This document shows positions 33,059 through 41,900 of a stretch of DNA of 64,000 nt, one piece after another (position 1 is the first letter of the stretch; every line of letters begins with the position of its first letter). A program made the translations under genes and the position numbers. The DNA lies in NCBI GenBank assembly GCA_016703325.1, contig JADJCH010000015.1, positions 62,001 to 126,000 of the forward strand. The letters are read 5' to 3'. The notes under the pieces were generated by a model. It was given only the letters and a program-made list of their open reading frames with translations, was not told the DNA's origin and made no database searches. The stretch is from Burkholderiales bacterium. GTDB lineage: Bacteria; Pseudomonadota; Gammaproteobacteria; Burkholderiales; Burkholderiaceae_C.

Positions 33059-33448
33059 TGGGAGATCGAATGGGTGGCGCTGCCGGAGATCTTCTGCCTC
33101 ATCTCCGGGGCGCTCAAGCAGACCAAGTTCGTGCTGCAGGGGCTGGAGGTGGACGCCCAGCGCATGCGCGCCAACATGGACATCACCCACGGCCTGGTCA
33201 TGTCCGAGGCGGTCATGATGGGCCTGGGTCCCTTCCTGGGCCGGGAGTACGCCCACGACCTGGTGTACGACCTGTGCCGCCAGGCCCTGGCCGAGAACCG
33301 GCCTCTGATCGACATCCTGGAGGCCCACCCGCAGATCCGCCCCCACCTGAACCGCAGTCAGCTGGAGGCCCTGTGCAACCCGGAGAACCACCTGGGACAG
33401 GCGGGGGTGATGGTCGACCGCGTGCTCGCTGCCCGACAGCCGGGTTGA
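33053..33448 (+). pseudogene. C-terminal fragment of a PcaB/adenylosuccinate-lyase-family enzyme
   Basis: The frame reads GPWEIEWVALPEIFCLISGAL, VDAQRMRANMDITHGLVMSEA, REYAHDLVYDLCRQALAE and NRPLIDILEAHPQI. This matches the last third of 3-carboxy-cis,cis-muconate cycloisomerase-type fumarase/aspartase family proteins (usually about 450 residues). The signature catalytic loop and start are missing. The upstream edge joins the Bug-protein remnant, so the 5' part has been deleted. Confidence 0.78.
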
Positions 33449-33474
33449 GCGCCTTCAGCTGTGGTCGCTGGCGC

Positions 33475-34401
33475 TCATGCCAGTGACGCATCCGCCTTCA
33501 GCGCCTGCGCCGCCTGCAGCATCAGGCGGCGCAGCCACACCAGGCCGGGGTCCTGGCTGCGGTACTTGTGCCACTGCATGGCCTGCTCCAGCGGAGGCAT
33601 CGGCAGGGGCACGGGCAGCAGGGTGACCGGCACGGCCGCACGCATGCGCCGGGCCAGGGTGCTGTGCACGGTGGTGACCAATTCGGTGCCCACCACCAGA
33701 AACGGCAGCACCGCAAAGCTGTAGGTCGACACCGCCACCTTGCGTGACAGCCCGTAGCGCTGCACGAACCAATCCTCGAAGGCCGGCTTCTGCGTGTCCA
33801 CCGGCTGCATCACCGCATGTTCGGCCTGGGTGTAACGCTCGAAGTCCAGGCCGAGCCGGGCGTGGCTGCTGCCGTTCCAGACCACACAGTGAAAGTCGTC
33901 GTGCAGGATGACTTCGGTGGGGTGCTCGGTGGAGCAGTAGGCCAGCGGAATCACGAGCATGTCGGCCTCGCCGCGCTCCAGTGCCCGGGAAGGGGTGGCC
34001 GTCTGCGGCAGCAGGCGAAAGCGCACCGTGCTGCGCTGCCGCGCTGCCAGAGCGAGCGCATGCGGCATCAGCATGTCCATCGAATAGTCGCTGATGAAGA
34101 GTTTGAACTCGCGGTCGCTGCGGCTGCAGTCGAACTCGGGTTGCGCGGCGATCGAGGTATCGATGCGCACCAGCACGTCGCGCACCGCCTCCTGCAGCAC
34201 CTCGGCCCGTGGGGTCAGCTCCATCTGCCGACCCACCTGCACCAGCAACTCGTCGCCCAGGTGCTCGCGCAGGCGTCCCAGCGCATTGCTCATCGCCGAT
34301 TGCGACAGGTGCACCCGCTCTGCCGCACGGGTGATGCTGCGTTCGGTCAGCAGGGCGTCCAGTGCGACGAGCAGGTTGAGATCGAGTTTGTTGAAGCGCA
34401 T
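33475..34401 (-). CDS. LysR-family transcriptional regulator
   Basis: 308 residues. The winged helix at residues 1-65 (LDLNLLVALDALLTERSITRAAERVHLSQSAMSNALGRLR) is of the LinR/NahR/DntR type that controls aromatic-degradation genes. The effector domain begins around DREFKLFISDYSMDMLMP. It is divergent from an FAD monooxygenase and a (truncated) DUF1302 gene, so it probably once regulated an aromatic or lipid catabolic operon. Confidence 0.9.
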   Translation of the reverse strand: MRFNKLDLNLLVALDALLTERSITRAAERVHLSQSAMSNALGRLREHLGDELLVQVGRQMELTPRAEVLQEAVRDVLVRIDTSIAAQPEFDCSRSDREFKLFISDYSMDMLMPHALALAARQRSTVRFRLLPQTATPSRALERGEADMLVIPLAYCSTEHPTEVILHDDFHCVVWNGSSHARLGLDFERYTQAEHAVMQPVDTQKPAFEDWFVQRYGLSRKVAVSTYSFAVLPFLVVGTELVTTVHSTLARRMRAAVPVTLLPVPLPMPPLEQAMQWHKYRSQDPGLVWLRRLMLQAAQALKADASLA

Positions 34402-34430
34402 GCGGGTTAACCCAAAAAGTATTCAGCGCG

Positions 34431-34447
34431 TCCATGCATCGCATGGA
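34431..34447. promoter_or_regulatory. Possible LysR operator
   Basis: TCCATGC-ATC-GCATGGA is a 7-bp inverted repeat with 3-nt spacer, 30 bp upstream of the LysR start in the divergent region. LysR-type sites are dyads of about this size; it also contains T and A at plausible spacing. Confidence 0.4.
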
Positions 34448-34600
34448 TTCAAACCATTTTGCGCAGGGCGGAGGTCTGCGTAACCTCTCGTTCACCCGAT
34501 CCACGGGTCGATTTCCCAACCCCCCCAACCAACGGAGACAACGAATGGCCCTGTGCCAGGCGGCGGCCTCGTCTTGCCCGCGTTTTCCAGGAGCAGCCTC

Positions 34601-35767
34601 ATGACGGCGGCACTGCGGCTGCAGCGCATCGGCGTGGTGGGTGCGGGCCTGGCCGGTCTGGCCAGTGCCCTGGCTGCGGCGCGCAGCGGGCGGCAGGTCA
34701 CGCTGCTGGAGGCGGCGCCGCAGCCGCCGCAGCTGCCGGGCTCGGTGGATGTGCTGCCGGCCATGCTGTGCGACCTGGTTGGCCTGGGGGTGGCGGACGA
34801 TTGTGTGCGCACCGGTTTTGCCTACCGCGGCGTGGATGTGCGGGGGCGCGATGGTGCGCTGCTGCACCAGTTGCCCACCGAGCCGCTGGCCGGGGCGCGT
34901 TACCCCGCGGCGCTGGGCATGCGCCGCGCCGACCTGCTGGCGCAGCTGGAACGTGCCGCACTGGCTGCAGGAGTGCAGCTCCTGCGTGGGCAGCGGGTGG
35001 GTCAGGTGAAGCCGGCATTGCCGCCGAGCGCTTCCGGAGCCTCTGGGGCCAATGGTGCGGTGGTGCAGGCCTGCGCGGCGGATGGCCGCCTGCTCTGCGA
35101 AGTGGACCTGCTGCTGCTGGCCGTGGGCGCCGCCAGCGAGTTGCGCGGCCGGGTGTTTCCTGAGGCTGAGCCGGTGCAGCCGCTGGGGCAACGCTGGTGG
35201 TATGCGTTGATGCGCCGCCCGCCGGAGCTGGAGCGGCCCTGTGTGGTGCTGGGCGGCACCGGGCAGCGGGTGGTGTTGCACCCGGTGCGACACGACGAGG
35301 CGGGGCTGGCCTGGATCGAGCCGCAACTTGAAGCGCTGCCGCTCGACCCTGCGGCCTACCTGCGCCAGGCCCTGGCCGCCCTGCCCGGGTGGGCGGGGTC
35401 GTTGGCGGCGCTGATCCGGCCGGACACACCGGTGGTGCAGCGACCGGTTTACAGCGGCCTGCTGCAGCCGCACTGGCACCAGGGGTCTGTGCTGGCGGTG
35501 GGGGACTGTGCCCATGCGCTGCCGCCGCACTTCGGCCAGTCGGCGGCACAGGCCATCGAGGACGCCCGGGTGCTGGGCGACCTGCTTGGCAACGACCTGG
35601 GCGCCGACGCCCTGGTACAGGCCTTCACCGCCCGCCGCCAGGAGCGGGCCCGACAGGTGCACCAGCTCACCACCACCGCGGCCCGCTGGGACCTGCATCC
35701 CGAGGGCGACACCGATCTCAGTTCGCTGATGGACCGGCTGCAGCGCACCGTCGCGCGGCCGGCCTGA
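34601..35767 (+). CDS. FAD-dependent monooxygenase, UbiH/salicylate-hydroxylase type
   Basis: 388 residues from ATG 34601. The FAD dinucleotide motif is RIGVVGAGLAGLASALAAARSGRQVTLLEA (residues about 8-37). The second FAD motif of group A hydroxylases is GSVLAVGDCAHALPPHFGQSAAQAIEDARVLGDLL. The intervening DG motif is weak. The substrate is unknown. It is followed by a truncated DUF1302 gene, a common partner in LysR-controlled catabolic operons. Confidence 0.85.
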   Translation: MTAALRLQRIGVVGAGLAGLASALAAARSGRQVTLLEAAPQPPQLPGSVDVLPAMLCDLVGLGVADDCVRTGFAYRGVDVRGRDGALLHQLPTEPLAGARYPAALGMRRADLLAQLERAALAAGVQLLRGQRVGQVKPALPPSASGASGANGAVVQACAADGRLLCEVDLLLLAVGAASELRGRVFPEAEPVQPLGQRWWYALMRRPPELERPCVVLGGTGQRVVLHPVRHDEAGLAWIEPQLEALPLDPAAYLRQALAALPGWAGSLAALIRPDTPVVQRPVYSGLLQPHWHQGSVLAVGDCAHALPPHFGQSAAQAIEDARVLGDLLGNDLGADALVQAFTARRQERARQVHQLTTTAARWDLHPEGDTDLSSLMDRLQRTVARPA

Positions 35768-35822
35768 ACTCCCGTCCCCCGATCCCCGATCCCCGACCCA
35801 TGGCAAAAAAAGGAGACAGACG

Positions 35823-35999
35823 ATGAACCCACTGCACCGCAGGCTGCCACAACTCACCACGATCGCCGCCGCCGTCGGCCTGGTCACTGGTGCCCAGGCC
35901 TTCCAGATCGAAACCGACGACCCCGACCTGAAGGTTCGCCTGGACACCACCGTCAAACTCAGCGCTGCGGCGCGGGTGGCGCAGCGTTCCGAGGGGTAA
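35823..35999 (+). pseudogene. DUF1302 family protein, truncated after 58 codons
   Basis: AAAAAAGGAGACAGACG precedes ATG 35823. The 58-residue product has a signal peptide (residues 1-26, ending GAQA) and then FQIETDDPDLKVRLDTTVKLSAAARV, the characteristic N-terminus of DUF1302 outer-membrane proteins that normally run to about 500-650 residues. At about 35985 the family sequence stops and foreign sequence with a TAA begins, coinciding with the left side of an integrase-bearing element. Confidence 0.75.
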
Positions 36000-36011
36000 T
36001 CGTATTTTTCC

Positions 36012-36110
36012 TGCAGATTGACACGGTGACCCAGAAAAACTCTAGCCGCGACAAGCACTTGCAAAACCGGCTCTCGCGGACCCCTTGTGCTTTCGGTGCA
36101 GATTGACACG
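36012..36110. repeat. Pair of 14-nt direct repeats at the element edge
   Basis: TGCAGATTGACACG occurs at 36012-36025 and 36097-36110, 85 bases apart, just inside the junction that truncates the DUF1302 gene and next to the integrase 3' end. They may be recombinase arm sites, though this is inference. Confidence 0.5.
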
Positions 36111-36130
36111 CTTCAACCTGCCCCGACCGT

Positions 36131-37834
36131 TCACGCCGCAGGCGCCTCGAACGCCCCACCGATCTGCCTCGCCCGGCGAAGATCGTCCGAGTGCAGGTAC
36201 ATGGACGTTGTCGACAAGGACGCGTGTCGCAGGTTGTCGCGCACCGTAGTCAGCTCCGCTCCGCGCTGAAGCGCATGGGTCGCGTGTGTGTGGCGCATCC
36301 AGTGCGGTGTGGCCCGCCGCAGTTGCTCGGCCAGCGCCGGATTCGTGTCGGCCAGGACATCGGCCGTTGTGGCGAAGAACCTCTTCACAATTGCCCACAA
36401 CCGCTTGGACGTGATGCCGACCTCGCCATCGAGGCTGCCGAGCAACGGCGTGGCGGGGTTCCACTTCGCTGGCGTCACGGGGAGGCCGCGCTGAGCAAGG
36501 TGCCGGTCCAGAACACCACGCGCCAGCCCTGGCAGCACCACCTTGCCGGCCTTGCTGCCTTTGCCGACCACGTGCAGCCAGGTATCGCCGTGCGCGTCGA
36601 CCTCGATGGATCCAAGCTTGGCGTGCACCAGTTCGCCAGCACGCAGCCCGGTGCTGTAGCTGAAGTCGATCAGGAAGCGAAGCCTTTGGGCTGCGCCCGG
36701 CTGCCAACCGTACGTCCACTCCAGCCCCTCGGCGACCGTCCTTACAAGCTTCCACTCACCTTCGGAAAAGGATCTCGTCGTGTCCAGGGTCGTCTGCCTG
36801 GCGCCGCGGACCTTGATGCCGGCGAAGGGATTGGCCAGTACGTACCGCTGCTCGATCAGCCACCGGAACATCGAGCTCAGCACGGACAGCGCATAGGCCC
36901 TGGAGCGCGTGGACAGGCCGCCAGCGAACGGCCGCCACTCGGCGGAGTGGCGAGGCGACGCCGGCCCTACCCAACGCTGCCTCGGCGTCGGTTGCCGCAA
37001 GAAAGCCCGGTACGTCACGGCGTCCTCGGTGGCCAGCGAGGACAGGGCCACGCCGCGCTCGACGATCGCCCACAGGATCAGCCGCTCAGCTTCCTTGCGG
37101 TAGGCCCGCTGCGTGGCGGGCGCTTCGTGCAGCGACAGCCAAGCCTGGACCGCCTCGTAGTCGTTGTTGGCCCGCAGGGCGCACGACGCGCGCGGCGCAC
37201 GATGCAGGCCCACGGTGCCGTCGACCTCATGTGGCACGACGAGCTTCTCCCAGGGAACTACATCCGATGGCGCCTGGGTGACCAGCAGCGCGCGAGCACG
37301 GTCGGTCAGGTCTTCATGCGCGGCAAAGAACGCCTCGATCCGGCGCGCACCGGCCTTGCCGATGCCGTCGATGTCGACCCACCAACGTCTGCGGCGGGGT
37401 ACTCGAAGCGTGAGGTCGGCCAAGGTCTTGATGCCAGCCTTGCGCAACGCAGCGGCTACGCGTGGCTCAAGCCAGTGGTCGACCCCGTCGCCGATCAGAG
37501 GTACGGGAACTGGCGCGCTGCGGAGTTGCTCAATGGCGGTGGCCACGGCGCGTGCGGCTGCGGGGCCTTTGCGGGCAGGTCCGGTGAAAAGCTTGGCCAG
37601 GTCGTCCCGATGGCGCGACCTAGCGAAGGCCGCGATGTCACGGCGGATCGCCCCGATGACGCCGCGCGACGACTGTCCCGCCGACCGCGCTTGACCGAGG
37701 TACCGCGCCACCGCATCCCTCGACGACAGCCCCTCGTGCCAGGCCCGAAGTGCCGCCAGCTCCGCCGCTTCAGGCAGCGACAGCAGCTTTGCGGTTACAG
37801 ACAAGCCGGTTTCCACGCGAGACAGTTTACGCAT
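36131..37834 (-). CDS. Tyrosine recombinase with DUF3701-type N-terminal region
   Basis: 567 residues. The N-terminal half has DUF3701/helix-hairpin-helix character (VAAALRKAGIKTLADLTLRVP, DIDGIGKAGARRIEAFFAAH). A SAM-like DNA-binding region follows (YEAVQAWLSLHEAPATQRAYRKEAERL). The catalytic C-terminal domain has Arg in YSTGLRAGELVHAKLGSI, H-x-x-R in HWMRHTHATHAL, a further conserved His/Trp-region residue in LRHASLSTTSMYLH, and Tyr 10 residues before the tail. It appears intact. Its 3' end faces the truncated DUF1302 gene, so it is the likely agent of integration there. Confidence 0.88.
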   Translation of the reverse strand: MRKLSRVETGLSVTAKLLSLPEAAELAALRAWHEGLSSRDAVARYLGQARSAGQSSRGVIGAIRRDIAAFARSRHRDDLAKLFTGPARKGPAAARAVATAIEQLRSAPVPVPLIGDGVDHWLEPRVAAALRKAGIKTLADLTLRVPRRRRWWVDIDGIGKAGARRIEAFFAAHEDLTDRARALLVTQAPSDVVPWEKLVVPHEVDGTVGLHRAPRASCALRANNDYEAVQAWLSLHEAPATQRAYRKEAERLILWAIVERGVALSSLATEDAVTYRAFLRQPTPRQRWVGPASPRHSAEWRPFAGGLSTRSRAYALSVLSSMFRWLIEQRYVLANPFAGIKVRGARQTTLDTTRSFSEGEWKLVRTVAEGLEWTYGWQPGAAQRLRFLIDFSYSTGLRAGELVHAKLGSIEVDAHGDTWLHVVGKGSKAGKVVLPGLARGVLDRHLAQRGLPVTPAKWNPATPLLGSLDGEVGITSKRLWAIVKRFFATTADVLADTNPALAEQLRRATPHWMRHTHATHALQRGAELTTVRDNLRHASLSTTSMYLHSDDLRRARQIGGAFEAPAA

Positions 37835-38004
37835 CTGGCAGTGCTATGCCGCTAAGGTTAGTTATCGGCCTAGGAGCGACAAGAGGCCTCGCGTTTCAGA
37901 CTTGCACCGCCGGGTTCGGGCTTGGCTCGCCCGTTGTCAGCACCAGCAGCGAACTGCCGCGGCGGTCACCTGTCAGCGGCGGCGCCTAACTCCATTTGCC
38001 ACAT

Positions 38005-38033
38005 TTGCTTGGTTGTCCGGATTTGCTTAGAAT
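38005..38033 (+). promoter_or_regulatory. Promoter giving a leaderless antitoxin transcript
   Basis: TTGCTT (38005-38010) and TAGAAT (38028-38033) are 17 nt apart. The ATG at 38040 lies seven bases beyond the -10 box, where transcription should start, so the mRNA is probably leaderless. No Shine-Dalgarno sequence precedes the ATG. Confidence 0.6.
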
Positions 38034-38039
38034 CCGCCT

Positions 38040-38654
38040 ATGAGCACCGATCTCAGCACTCCCGTCCTGCTGCGCCGCATCGCGCAGCTCGAGGCCACCG
38101 TTGGGCGCCTCAGCGAGGACCTAGGCACACTCCGCTCAGCGGTCAGCAAGCAAGGGCTGCAACTGCCAAGGTCACGAGGCGTTCGAGCCCGAGTGGCGCA
38201 CGCCCGGTCCCCCGCCGCGGACAACCAGCATGCTCAGGCCACCGGCGGCCTGGCGGGCGCCACCGCGCGCGGCGAGGCAGCGCGTGTCCAGTGGGTCAAG
38301 GATGGCCTCGTCGTGCCCGGTGAGCAACTCGCGCAAGCCTGGGGGCTCACCCGCCAGGCTTTAGCGCCGGCCGCAGACCGGGGTGAAATCCTCGCGGTGA
38401 AAGTCGGCAATCGGCTGTACTACCCGCAGGCATTCCTGGGGATGGACCGCGAGGCCGTGGCAGCCATCTGCCGCGCGCTCGGTGACCTCGGCGCCAGCGA
38501 GAAGCTGATGTTCTGGCTGCGCGAGCACGGCGCCCTCGCAGGAAAGAGCGTCGCCGCCGCGTTGGAGGCGGGGACTGCCTTGGCCAAGGTGGAGCGCCTG
38601 GCCGCGGCATGGGCGCGCGAGCGAGGCGCCTCGCGTGTCGCTGCGGCTGCCTGA
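38040..38654 (+). CDS. Antitoxin-like partner of the RES toxin
   Basis: 204 residues, Ala-rich. An N-terminal coiled-coil-like heptad region (LLRRIAQLEATVGRLSEDLGTLRSAV) precedes a linker, a helix-turn-helix-like segment (VPGEQLAQAWGLTRQALAPAADRGEI) and a C-terminal part resembling the toxin-binding Xre/MbcA/ParS region (FWLREHGALAGKSVAAALEAG). Such proteins neutralise RES-domain toxins. It overlaps the downstream gene by 20 bases. The exact antitoxin subfamily is uncertain. Confidence 0.75.
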   Translation: MSTDLSTPVLLRRIAQLEATVGRLSEDLGTLRSAVSKQGLQLPRSRGVRARVAHARSPAADNQHAQATGGLAGATARGEAARVQWVKDGLVVPGEQLAQAWGLTRQALAPAADRGEILAVKVGNRLYYPQAFLGMDREAVAAICRALGDLGASEKLMFWLREHGALAGKSVAAALEAGTALAKVERLAAAWARERGASRVAAAA

Positions 38655-39234
38655 TCCCGGCTCCTTCGAGGATCTGCTTCGACCGACCAGGATCGAAGTC
38701 GCGTCGCTCGTGCGCTTGAGCCGGCATCCGGCCACCGAGCCGTACTGGTCTGCTGGGGTCTACCGCTTTGATGATCCAGATCCTGGCGGTGCCGGCCCGT
38801 TCGGTACCTGCTACACCGCCAACACCATCGAGGTTGCCTTCGCGGAGAGCGTCATCCATGAGTGCGGGCGGTTCGTCGGAGGCAGCTACGAGGTGCCGGC
38901 CGCAGAACTGACCGAGCGCTCGGTCGTGCGGTTTGCCTGTGAACGGCGCAAGACGCTGGTACTGGCTGACCTGACCGGTGCAGCGCTCAAGGCCCTGGGA
39001 CTGAACAACGACATCAGTGCATCCGCCGACTACACGGCGAGCCAGGCCTGGGCGCGAGCGATCCACGGTGCGAGTCCGCGCTGGGATGGAATCCGGTACG
39101 TGTCGCGGCAGATGAACAAGGGGTTCGCCTACGCCATCTTCGAGCGCAGTGGACTGCGCAAGCTGCGCGCCGAGAAGCTCAAGGCGCGGCAGGTGGATGA
39201 CCTCTGCGATCGGTTCAACGTCACCGCGGTCTGA
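38635..39234 (+). CDS. RES-domain toxin (NAD-degrading family)
   Basis: 199 residues from GTG 38635. The R-E-S set that names the family can be traced: Arg in SLVRLSRHPATEPYWSAGVYRF, Glu in IEVAFAESVIHE and Ser in DYTASQAWARAIH. Nearby blocks such as GPFGTCYTANT and GIRYVSRQM are also typical. RES toxins deplete NAD+ by phosphorolysis (for example MbcT). The translational overlap with the preceding antitoxin is normal for this pair. Confidence 0.85.
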   Translation: MSLRLPDPGSFEDLLRPTRIEVASLVRLSRHPATEPYWSAGVYRFDDPDPGGAGPFGTCYTANTIEVAFAESVIHECGRFVGGSYEVPAAELTERSVVRFACERRKTLVLADLTGAALKALGLNNDISASADYTASQAWARAIHGASPRWDGIRYVSRQMNKGFAYAIFERSGLRKLRAEKLKARQVDDLCDRFNVTAV

Positions 39235-39648
39235 CGGCGCCGCGGTCCGAACCCGAAGGTCGGCAACCTGATGTACACCGGCCGTTCGCCGGCGAAAACC
39301 GGTCGGCTCCACTCGGCCATGAGCGGGTACTGGCGGTAGACCGCTTTGTTGCTCTCTGGCGGTTCAGAAATCGACCGCCAATCGGCTTATGTAACAGCTC
39401 AGGGTTTTGAACACTTGCCGCTGAACAGCTGACCGATGGGACCGTCTCGTTGGCGGGACAGGAGGAACGCTTCATGCCGTCCGCCCGCCCAGCCATGCTC
39501 TGTACCGTATGTACATCGCGTATGCAGTGGTATTTCCCGACCAGGACGGCCTGCCTGCGCCGAACGTGGTGCACGAGCGGCACAAGCACGAGACTTTCCC
39601 GTCGCCACTACGGCATCGCACACCGATCAACGTCGCGCAAGACAAAGG
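39235..39648. other. Intergenic junction region without a supportable gene
   Basis: About 410 bases between the RES toxin and the end of the minus-strand operon. All open frames are short and lack family features. The composition shifts between 39300 and 39600, so this is probably the seam between the integrase/RES cargo and the alkyl-sulfate operon. Confidence 0.4.
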
Positions 39649-40297
39649 TCACGCCTGCGCCGGGCGCGGCCGCAGCAGCAGGTACAGGCTGAGGCCCAGC
39701 GCCCACAACGGGAACAGCAACGCCGCCCACAGCGTTTGCGTCAGGCCTAGCACCAGCAGCGCGGCCAGGGGCCCGGGTGGCCCAGACGAACAGGCGCGGC
39801 ATGGCGCCGGTGCGATGGCACAGCGTGGCCAGCGAAAACATGAACACAGCGGCCATGCGCAGCGAATAAGTGTTGGTCATCTCGTAGGCCAGCCGACCGC
39901 CGAAGGCGAAGGTGCCGCTGTCGAAGAAGCGCTCGCCGTACTGTGCGTGCGCCGCCAGCAGCGCCTGCGTCGCGGCGCCGGCCATGAAGCTCATGCCGAG
40001 GAACAGCACGCCGCTGCCAAAGTACACCGAGGCCAGGAAGCGGTCCACGCGTACGCCAATGTGCGTGCGCACCACGCCGATGAACCACAGGAAGGCGATG
40101 CCGCCCCAGGCCAGCAGGTCGGTTGCCAGGCGCAAATTGCCGGCCGGGTCGGCCAGCCAGCCGCCGCGCTCGACGATCGAGCCCGGAATCGACAGCCGCA
40201 CCAACAGCAGCGCTGCGCCGAACAACAGCGCAAAGGCCACGCCGGCCACGGCTGCCGCGCGCGGCACGGCCGCCAGGGGCGGTGCAGCTTCGCTCAC
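39649..40297 (-). pseudogene. Small integral membrane protein, C-terminal frameshift
   Basis: Starts with GTG 40297. Several hydrophobic helices are visible (AAAVAGVAFALLFGAALLLV, LLAWGGIAFLWFIGVV, VYFGSGVLFLGMSFMAG). Around 39775 the frame breaks: the +1/-2 alternative frame continues PLAALLVLGLTQTLWAALLF then LWALGLSLYLLLRPRPAQA to a stop at 39649-39651, clearly the missing membrane helices. The annotated frame instead runs out in low-complexity. It is one base after the GMC oxidase gene, so it may be the membrane partner of that enzyme. I do not recognise the family. Confidence 0.65.
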
Positions 40298-40298
40298 T

Positions 40299-41891
40299 TC
40301 AGGTCTTCAGTTGTTTGGCCAGCGCCGTGGCGTTCTGCGCCACCAGCCCATAGATCGACAACTGCGGGTTGGCGCCGATGCTAGTCGGGAATACCGAGCC
40401 GTCCATCACCGACAGGTTGGCCAATTGATGATGCCGGCCGCCGCTGTCGACGACGCCGCGCTTCGGGTTCTGGCTCATCGCGCAGCCGCCCATCAGGTGT
40501 GCGGTGAACAGCGTGGCGCGGAACTTCTTCAGCGGCAGCTCGGCAATCGCCTTCTTCGCATCGGTCCAGCTCGTCTGGTAGCTCGCGTCGATGTGCGCCT
40601 GGCGCACCCGCTGGGCGCCGGCCGCGAACTGCAGCTCGGCCATGCTCAGGTAGGCGCGCCTCACACCTTCCCACACGTAGTCGCTGAGCTCGTAGTCGCG
40701 CATCGGGCTGCCATCGTCGGCCAGGCGGATGCTGCCGCCGGGGCTTTGTTCGACGAAGCCGTCGCGCAGCAGCGCCAGCACGGCGTTGGTGTGCGGCAAC
40801 GCAGCCATCTCCTTGCGCAGGTCGTCGCCGTAGGCGTTGAGCACGCCCGCACAGATGCCGGGGAAGATCGGCGGCACCTCGAGCTTGTAGCCCATCGGCC
40901 CGGTGGCGCCGTCCTTCCACTGGAAGTGGTCGGAGGCCGTGGACTGCGGCGCGCCATAGAAGGGGTCGATGCGCTCGGGCATCTGCGCCAGCGAAAGCAC
41001 CACCGGGTGGATCAGCGTGTGCTGGCCCAGCTGCTTGTGCGGGTCGGGCAATTGCGATCGCAGCAGCAGCGCGGGGGTGTTGATGGCGCCGCCGGCGGCG
41101 ATGAAGTGCCGCGCCTTGATCGTCACCAGCGTGCCGCTGGGCGTGCGGCCATCGTCGCGCAGCGCCTCGCCGACCGCGCCGGTGATCTTGTCGCTGGCAT
41201 GCTGCAGCTGGCGCACGCGCAGCCGGTGCACCAGCGTCGCGCCGTGGCGCAGCGCTTCGGGGATGGTGGACACCAGCATCGACTGCTTGGCATTGACCGG
41301 ACAGCCGAAGCCGCAGTAGCCCGAGTTCCAGCAGCCGCGCACGTTGCGCGGTATCGCATGCGCCTCCCAGCCGAGCTTGTCGCAGCCGCGCTTGAGCACG
41401 CTGTTGTTGGCGTTCTGCGCCTCCCACAGCATCACGTCCAGTCGCTTCTCCATCTGCTCGAACCAGGGCTTCATGTCCTCGACGCCGTGGCCCACCACCT
41501 CGCGTTCGGCGGCCCAGAACTTCAGCGTCGGCTCCGGCGTGCGGAAGCTCGAGGTCCAGTTGACGGTGGTCGAACCGCCGACCGAGCGCCCCTGCAGCAC
41601 GGCGATGGCGCCGTCGGACGTGGCACGTGCGGCGCCTTCCTGGTACAGCTCGCGCAGGGCGCGGCCCTCGTCCATGTCCTTGAAGCTGTCCGAGGTGCGC
41701 AATGCGCCCTCTTCCAGCAGCAGCACCTTCAGTCCGGAGAGAGTCAGGATCTCGGCGGCCACGCCGCCGCCGGCGCCGCTGCCGATGATGGCCACGTCGG
41801 CCTCCATCGTCTGCGGCGCCGTCAGCTTGGCCGCGTCGATGACCTTCCAGCCCGAGGCGATGCCTTCGGTGTAGATGTCGGGTAGGGCCAT
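40299..41891 (-). CDS. GMC-family long-chain alcohol oxidase/dehydrogenase
   Basis: 530 residues. FAD Rossmann motif at residues 37-43 in ADVAIIGSGAGGGVAAEILT; GMC blocks GRSVGGSTTVNWTSSF and GGAINTPALLLRSQL; and a C-terminal HLMGGCAMSQNPKRGVVDSGG with SIGANPQLSIYGL. It is closest in pattern to choline-dehydrogenase-like fatty-alcohol oxidases, which convert an alcohol to an aldehyde. The cysteine-rich RGCWNSGYCGFGCPVNAKQS is a family feature. It is followed by a membrane protein and preceded by a Tat-exported small subunit, so a multi-subunit periplasm-facing dehydrogenase is possible. Confidence 0.88.
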   Translation of the reverse strand: MALPDIYTEGIASGWKVIDAAKLTAPQTMEADVAIIGSGAGGGVAAEILTLSGLKVLLLEEGALRTSDSFKDMDEGRALRELYQEGAARATSDGAIAVLQGRSVGGSTTVNWTSSFRTPEPTLKFWAAEREVVGHGVEDMKPWFEQMEKRLDVMLWEAQNANNSVLKRGCDKLGWEAHAIPRNVRGCWNSGYCGFGCPVNAKQSMLVSTIPEALRHGATLVHRLRVRQLQHASDKITGAVGEALRDDGRTPSGTLVTIKARHFIAAGGAINTPALLLRSQLPDPHKQLGQHTLIHPVVLSLAQMPERIDPFYGAPQSTASDHFQWKDGATGPMGYKLEVPPIFPGICAGVLNAYGDDLRKEMAALPHTNAVLALLRDGFVEQSPGGSIRLADDGSPMRDYELSDYVWEGVRRAYLSMAELQFAAGAQRVRQAHIDASYQTSWTDAKKAIAELPLKKFRATLFTAHLMGGCAMSQNPKRGVVDSGGRHHQLANLSVMDGSVFPTSIGANPQLSIYGLVAQNATALAKQLKT

Positions 41892-41900
41892 GGCAGGCTT

